Below, in pieces: positions 58,824 through 64,000 of a stretch of 64,000 nucleotides of DNA (within the stretch, counting starts at the first letter, position 1; every line of letters begins with the position of its first letter). This DNA is from Pomacea canaliculata (taxonomy: Eukaryota; Mollusca; Gastropoda; Architaenioglossa; Ampullariidae). The DNA lies in NCBI RefSeq assembly GCF_003073045.1, contig NC_037595.1, forward strand, positions 868,001 to 932,000, given 5' to 3'. The translations under genes and the position numbers were made by a program. The notes under the pieces are model-generated. The model did no database searches and was not told the DNA's origin. It was given only the letters and a program-made list of their open reading frames with translations.

Positions 58824-60099
58824 ATTTTTTCTCGCAAATGAAGGAGTGAAGCTTGACGCAGTCGTCGTCATCCCAGAAGCCGTCGGCGGTCATCTGAAGA
58901 CAGTACTGACCTCGACCCTTGCCGTTGTTTGGCTCATTTTTGGCCCAGTTGGTGTAGGGCAGCCTTGACCCGGAACTGGTCAGCACCCACTGTCCATCTT
59001 TCACTAGGTCGTTCATTCCAAGCCAGACATTCTTTGCTGTGGGTATACAAACATCTCTCAGCTTAAAACTGTCAGCATCTTGTGATGATGTAGATGTGTC
59101 TGAATGTAATAGTTTGTTTTGCTGACGATGAAAGGAATGAGAGAATGGAAATGAAAGATTTCAAAGTGAAATGAGTCTCACGTGCCTTTCTTGCCGTCCA
59201 TGAGGTTCTTCACAAAAGTATTTTCTCCAGGAGAGGTGACTTCGGCAAGTCGAGCTTTTAGCAGCTGGCAAGCAGTCTGAGGGCAGACGACAAGCAGATG
59301 ACCCGGCGACCACCCAGCAACACACAGATACTTACATTAATAAGATCCTACAGTGATTACTGTCCATAACATTTCCTACCAAAATCATCTTAGTATAAAC
59401 AAGGACTGAAAGCTACTGAATGTTTTAGAATCTGTAAACATTGGCAAGATGGTGGTGATGGTAATGACGACGACAGCGATAATATTACCAATCATACTGA
59501 TAGTGTGATGTGATACACCTGTTGCTATTCTTTCGGCGTCAGTTGGTTGTCATATTGTGTACTCAGTGACTCACCTGAGCAGTCAGCCAGCTACATACCT
59601 GAGTAGTCAGCCAGCTACATACCTGAGTAGTCAGCCAGCTACATACCTGAGCAGTCAGCCAGCTACATACCTGAGCAGTCAGCCAGCTACATACCTGAGC
59701 AGTCAGCCACGATGTTGCTTCCTTAACAAAGACATAGCAGAATCCTCTGTACTTTTGCCAGTAGCTTGGACAGGAGCGAGATGCTGTACAAATGTTAAGA
59801 CAAGGCTATTTAAGTTGAGGGTTATTGAGGTCTGATAGTAAACTGTAAATAAACCGAAAGCTAACACAAACCAAGGAATATTAGGTTTTTAATTGTCATG
59901 TCCTTATTGTTAGAATACTTGAGTTGCAAGAAAGATGTGTAAACATGTGGTCAGTAAACATGATGTCAGTAAACATGATGATCTTTATTTACACACTGAC
60001 AACGACCTCGGTCAGCTGACTCATATCTTGCGACAAGCTTGCGACTAGCTTACCGCAGAGACTGAAGCAGGCGAGGAGAAGGACCAGGACTCGACCCAT
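58824..60099 (-). CDS. Secreted C-type lectin E (last exon not found)
   Basis: Exons are 60099-60054, 59783-59695, 59276-59186 and 59036-58824; phases 1, 0, 1 match the other lectins and exon 4 leaves in phase 1. The signal peptide is MGRVLVLLLACFSLCG. The CTLD: SCPSYWQKYRGFCYVF, ACQLLKARLAEVTSPGEN, VWLGMNDLVKDGQWVL, NWAKNEPNN, GFWDDDDC and FICEKK. EPN and WDD are present. Exon 2 ends in GCTCAG|GTATGT, the first of six 24-bp repeats of that donor. Exon 3, at the family's fixed 91 nt, ends AAAG|GCACGT, so intron 3 would be a GC-AG intron; the GT four bases later breaks the frame. Exon 4 ends AAAT|GTAAGA. No TATA box was seen near the ATG, unlike A-D. Confidence 0.88.
59571..59709 (-). repeat. 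Splice-donor minisatellite at lectin E exon 2: six donors, 24-bp period
   Basis: From the end of exon 2, GGCTGACTGCTCAGGTATGT plus four bases recurs every 24 bp, giving six CTCAG|GT sites. Five are GTATGT; the one furthest from the exon is GTGAGT, the best match to consensus. Read-through stays in frame and would repeat WLTAQVCS-type octets. Confidence 0.95.
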
Positions 60100-60707
60100 G
60101 GCTGTTGAAGCAACGGCTGCAGGGAGACTGGGGTTTGAACTGGCGTGCGACATTAATAAGGTTGTCTCCACCGGAAACACAGCGATTACAAGGCTATCTA
60201 CGGCCTGCCAACACCGGCAGAGACAGTCACTCCAGTGTGTCACGTGGGTCACGCACCACGTGATGGCCGACGAAAGCAAGATGGCGGCGGTGGTCACGAC
60301 AGCTCCACGATGACAAATGCAGTGAGAATTGTTAGCGGAGTGTTGTTAGTCCACTTCACGATGATGTGACAAGAGTTGGAAAAGTGAAAGCAGCGGGACA
60401 GACCTCAGCAGCCTGGGTCCCGTTGCTGGAGTGAGTGTGGGCATGGTTAGTTGCTGTGTCACTCGCTTTATTATTATTTGTTTGTGGTGAGGGTGTTTAT
60501 TCGTGAGATATCGACAATACCAAACACCTTGTATACTACCCTCAGCTACTGGCTTCTCACAGCCTTATAAACAGCATCTCACCCACACCCTGCTTCACAC
60601 TCAAGTGTCCCAGAGCTTGAGGAGTTTCTCCTTGAAGCGTTGACTGTCATTGTACATTTATTATATTTGCATTTCTCCAATTTTTGCTCGAGGCCAGTAG
60701 GTACAAT

Positions 60708-60866
60708 CAGGCCCGTTCTTAGCCCCCGCGGGGCCCGAGGCAAAGGGCATGTGCGGGGCCCTCACGCCACGGCTGACTACACTTCCATATGCCTAGTTAC
60801 CATATCAATCAAAAGCGCGGGGCCCTAGGCAGATGCCTCGTCCGCCTGCCCCTAAGCACGGCCCTG
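60708..60866. mobile_element. hAT-type MITE, 159 bp
   Basis: Starts CAGGCCCGTTCTTAGCCCC and ends CCCCTAAGCACGGCCCTG, imperfect inverted ends of the common CAGGGCCGTNCTTAG type. Perfect 8-bp target duplications GGTACAAT flank it at 60700-60707 and 60867-60874. The interior is GC-rich with GGGGCCC palindromes and no coding capacity. Confidence 0.93.
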
Positions 60867-61163
60867 GGTACAATGATCCTAAAGAAATATGTCAACTAAA
60901 GTGTGTTGCAAAAATTTATTTTTGTTGTGGGAAGCGACATAGAGCATGGGTAAGGCGCTAAGTTGAGGAAAGATGTTTTCAAGACTTTCCTGGCTGTGAC
61001 GTAACTGACTGTCAGCTAACGTACATCTGATGACGAGACGATTTGATGTCTTGTCAACGTCACACGCTTATCTACCCCAACGTCAACGATAATGTACAGA
61101 TGGTATAGCATCAAAGCTCAACAGTCGCCACTTTGCTGTCGGTGCTGAAGAAGAAGATCGAGA

Positions 61164-62051
61164 ATGAGGCTAGAGTTGAGGCTGAAGTCTGTAGTACCTG
61201 TCACCTGGATGTTGCTTGTCACGTGCACACCAGGTAAGACTACAACAACAACTAAATATTTTGTTTCCAGCTGTAAATAAAACACATGCTTGGTTTCTTA
61301 CAGCCTTAACATGCTTTACTGTTTGGTTACATCAAATAAAAGATGTTTACTGAAGAAAATTTTCGATATTTAACTGTCAAAATGTAGTCTTTTCACGAAA
61401 TAGAATATATAGTATTTGTAAAAATAAAGACTCCTTACTACTACCATTTATGACCTCTGACCTTTACCTGCCCAGCATCGCGTGCTATTGCCTGGTCCAG
61501 GGGATCGACAGTTGGTTTACTGAAGGCCGACTGAGGCTAAATTAGAGAAGCTGCAGGTGTTTGTTAATGGGATTCCAATGTCGTAAACTTGTGGCTTCAA
61601 TGTTTATGAAGTATTGCAAGAACCCGGATGACATGAACCCTGTGGGCTTACCCCTACCCCTACCCCTACCCCTACGCCTACCCCATCTCTTGCAATGCTG
61701 CTTCTCCTGGCGATTTGATTTGCCTTGTACAGAGTGAGTTTGTTAGTGTATCAGAGGGTGTGTTCATGGTTCACATGTAACGAGTAATGTGGTGATGTAT
61801 TACAGAGCCTGTAGGTATTTTGTGTTACAAGCTAGTAATGTACAACCTGATGTATTACTACACAGACGACATCTGGCAACAACATACACCACGTGGTATG
61901 GTGACCCCTGTAGTCTGTGTTTTGTGAAACTATTTGACCGTGGAGTGCATGTCTGTTTACAGTCTACAGTGATTGTCCTGACGGCTGGAGCAGCTTTGGG
62001 GACAAGTGCTACACCTTGACTAGTCTTTCTTATAACTGGTTTCAAGCTGTT
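61164..62051 (+). CDS. C-type lectin F, first two exons only
   Basis: Exon 1 is 61164-61233 (MRLELRLKSVVPVTWMLLVT, then CTP; a signal peptide with a basic start), donor CACCAG|GTAAGA, phase 1. Exon 2 is 61963-62051: acceptor TGTTTACAG, SDCPDGWSSFGDKCYTL then NWFQAV, donor GTT|GTAAGC, phase 0, and 89 nt as in D and E. No exon 3 of the usual 91-nt type was found before the window ends, although another exon-2-like sequence starts at 63967. So this is an unfinished gene, a fragment, or a gene with alternative exon 2 copies. Confidence 0.75.
61648..61684. repeat. CCCCTA hexamer repeat
   Basis: About five head-to-tail CCCTAC/CCCCTA units (one variant CGCCTA) in lectin F intron 1. They resemble a telomeric-type hexamer (TAGGGG) but are short and interstitial. 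Confidence 0.85.
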
Positions 62052-62059
62052 GTAAGCTT

Positions 62060-63960
62060 ATTGTTGACATGTTTGTAATAAATAACAATGATAAACAATA
62101 TACTGTACTTCACATTCAATGACAAATTACCGTGTGACTCACACTGTGTTATTGTCCTCCACATCACATTTGATTGCTTGTTCTAAACTTGACATCTCTT
62201 GAGAACTGGAGGTCGCCCTGAGTGGGAGACGAGCAGCGGCTTCATCTTGTCATCTCCGCTTGTATTGGCGCAGAGCGAGAGAGCCGATCGTTGATTGGCT
62301 GTGGCCAGGCAAAGATGTCTGCTTTGCCGTTATTGTCACGTGGCCAACATTTTTCTGTGCCTGTGTTGCTCTCAGTGCTTAGGGAAGCCCGGTAATAGGA
62401 AGGTAGCTGACTGCAGACGACGGTGGACATCTTTTTCAGGCTATTTTTATCCCGTTGGCGGGGAAAGGTCTTCTGCTGACTGCAGCAGCGGCTGACGTCA
62501 TTCACATGCTAGGTCACGTGACGTCGGCTTGAGAGCTGTTTATTCTTGGCGACCACTTGTTTCCATCTCCGTTGTTTCCAGGAAAGCACATCAGCGCCTG
62601 TTCGGTGTGAGGCTATTGCGGAATGTTGGTGTCAGTAGCCCTGTCCTGGAGCTAGTACATCGCAGCCTCATGGACAGCTTATGTTTCCTCTGTATTAGAT
62701 ACTCCATTGGTTTTTAATTGTGATTTAGAGTTATGTCTGCCGGGTAGCACTTTCAGCACGCCATTTTTTATGAGTTCAATTTTGAAAGGAGAATGGAGGG
62801 CTACAGTAGGTCATGGATAGAGAGGGGGAAGTTTTTTGTTTGATACTGAAGCCACCTAGTGACCGTTGTTCTTTTGTTTTCTCCACAGACTTTGTGTACG
62901 TGATTTTTGTACGCCTTTTGGCAGCTTAATCATCTTTGTCATCTTTTTCACCTTACATTCTTCACGTGATCTTGTCAACCTCGTCCTGGTTCTTGTCGTC
63001 ACTGCGTTACTTCGATTTCGTCACCTCTTCTTCTTCACCTTTTCCGCCCTTGCGTGTGCGGAGTGGCAACCGTTCTACGTTTCGTCCTCCCTTTATTTCT
63101 TTGTTCCGTCTTCTTCGTCAGTTGGTCCTGCCTCCTGTAGTCAGCAAGGCAAGGCAACTCTGAACTGTGAACTGTGAACTGTGAACCAGCAAAGGGTCCC
63201 GGCACACATCGGACAGACAGTGTGGTTGTGGTTGTGGTCAACGCAAGAGTGTCGGGTAAGGCCACAGAACTGAAGGAGACAGTGTCAACAGAGTGCACAG
63301 TGTCTACATCTACGTCAAGTCTAAAGGACTCAGGGGCAGCTACTCTACAGTACTGTGCCGCAGTGTGTGCTGGTGTTTAACTGTTTTGTTTTTTGTTTTG
63401 TTTTTTTGTTTTTTTTTTGAAAAATTATTTTTCCTTTACTAACATCTGTACTAAACTTTAGTAAACAATCTTCTGTATTGTAAGAAATAACATAAGGCTT
63501 TCTTTATGTAACTTACCTGGTCTGTCTTTACATTACACCTGATAACACTGTAACTCTCCTGTCTACCAACTTTAGTTCCCTGTTACCTGCCTTGAATCTT
63601 CCTTTCATCTGACATGAGGTTGTACTTTTTCTGAAGGTCACAGTCATGAGCTTGTTATGCAATGTTACTAAAGTTGTAAGTTAATAGAACAAGAGAAAGA
63701 GAGTAGATACACGTATATCTACATGTGTGTACCTTATCATAGTTTGCATTAGGCTTAGACATTAATAATTTGCTCAGATCCTAGTTGACTGCTTGCTACT
63801 GCTATAAACTGTGTTGATATTTAGTATTATTTCATTACTTATCTGACAGACGTCATCTCAAATGTTTATTTGATGACAGTGCTACCATCCCTCGCTCTGT
63901 GATGTACTATGTACAAGTAAGTTAGCATTAGTTGCTTATGTTGGTTGTCATGATTATTTG
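62060..63960. other. No supported gene between two lectin exon 2 copies
   Basis: Scanned on the plus strand for a 91-nt lectin exon 3 and a 200-nt exon 4; neither was seen. The open frames at 62866-63170 are pyrimidine-rich. A T-rich tract lies at 63385-63420. Confidence 0.5.
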
Positions 63961-63966
63961 CTGCAG

Positions 63967-64000
63967 TCCACAGTCACTGCCCAGACAAGTGGAGTGCCTT
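63967..64000 (+). CDS. Start of another C-type lectin exon 2, cut by the window edge
   Basis: After acceptor TTTGCTGCAG the frame in phase 1 reads HSHCPDKWSA. It matches the exon 2 start of lectin F (YSDCPDGWSSF) in phase, spacing and the CPDxW core. The remainder is outside the window. Confidence 0.7.

Noticed and set aside
1-64000. CRISPR-like arrays
   Set aside because: All tandem arrays are direct minisatellites without unique equal-length spacers, in an intron-bearing animal genome.

Overview
The window is eukaryotic and almost certainly animal. Genes are split by introns with GT-AG sites, AATAAA signals follow the last exons, and microsatellites, minisatellites, short DNA transposons and a non-LTR retrotransposon are frequent. 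A family of small secreted C-type lectins with a fixed exon plan, a GM2-activator gene and tRNA-derived SINE-like pieces suggest a lophotrochozoan, most likely a mollusc (probably a gastropod). The taxon is an inference. Nothing prokaryotic was seen.

Layout. 0-9 kb: a minus-strand gene of at least eight coding exons (81-7547) for a large disordered and coiled-coil protein. Every exon junction keeps the reading frame. 9-13 kb: a 25-copy, 30-bp minisatellite and a three-exon minus-strand gene of unknown family (11180-13253). 13-20 kb: repeat-rich DNA with SINE-like pieces and a few orphan exon candidates on both strands. 20.5-22.8 kb: a complete four-exon minus-strand GM2 ganglioside activator gene whose product has 193 residues and all eight family cysteines. 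24.6-27.5 kb: exons of an unidentified minus-strand gene. 28.3-64 kb: a C-type lectin cluster. Lectins are A (+, 28.3-30.8), B (+, 36.8-40.6), D (-, 44.0-41.2), C (-, 53.4-49.6), E (-, 60.1-58.8), F (+, 61.2-62.05), plus a further lectin exon running off the right edge. B and C are arms of an inverted duplication flanking D and a truncated Jockey-like LINE. The LINE carries a hAT MITE. Two other hAT MITEs and a Mutator-like foldback MITE lie in the cluster.

The lectins share one architecture. Exon 1 encodes a signal peptide, exon 2 carries the start of the lectin fold (89 nt in D, E and F), exon 3 is always 91 nt where found, exon 4 holds the long loop and Ca-site motifs, and a tiny last exon follows. 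Intron phases are 1, 0, 1. Four promoters have a TATA box 40-55 bp before the ATG.

The most unusual signal is that in four of these genes the 5' splice site itself has been turned into a tandem repeat whose period is a multiple of three. D exon 4 has 23 identical 21-bp units, each with GTAAGT. E exon 2 has six 24-bp units with CAG|GT. B and C exon 4 have six and three 9-bp units with GTATGT. In D, reading through the donor stays open and would add SVCERSK heptads. This could produce variable lectin tails, or it may be neutral seeding of minisatellites at donors. Only transcript data can decide.
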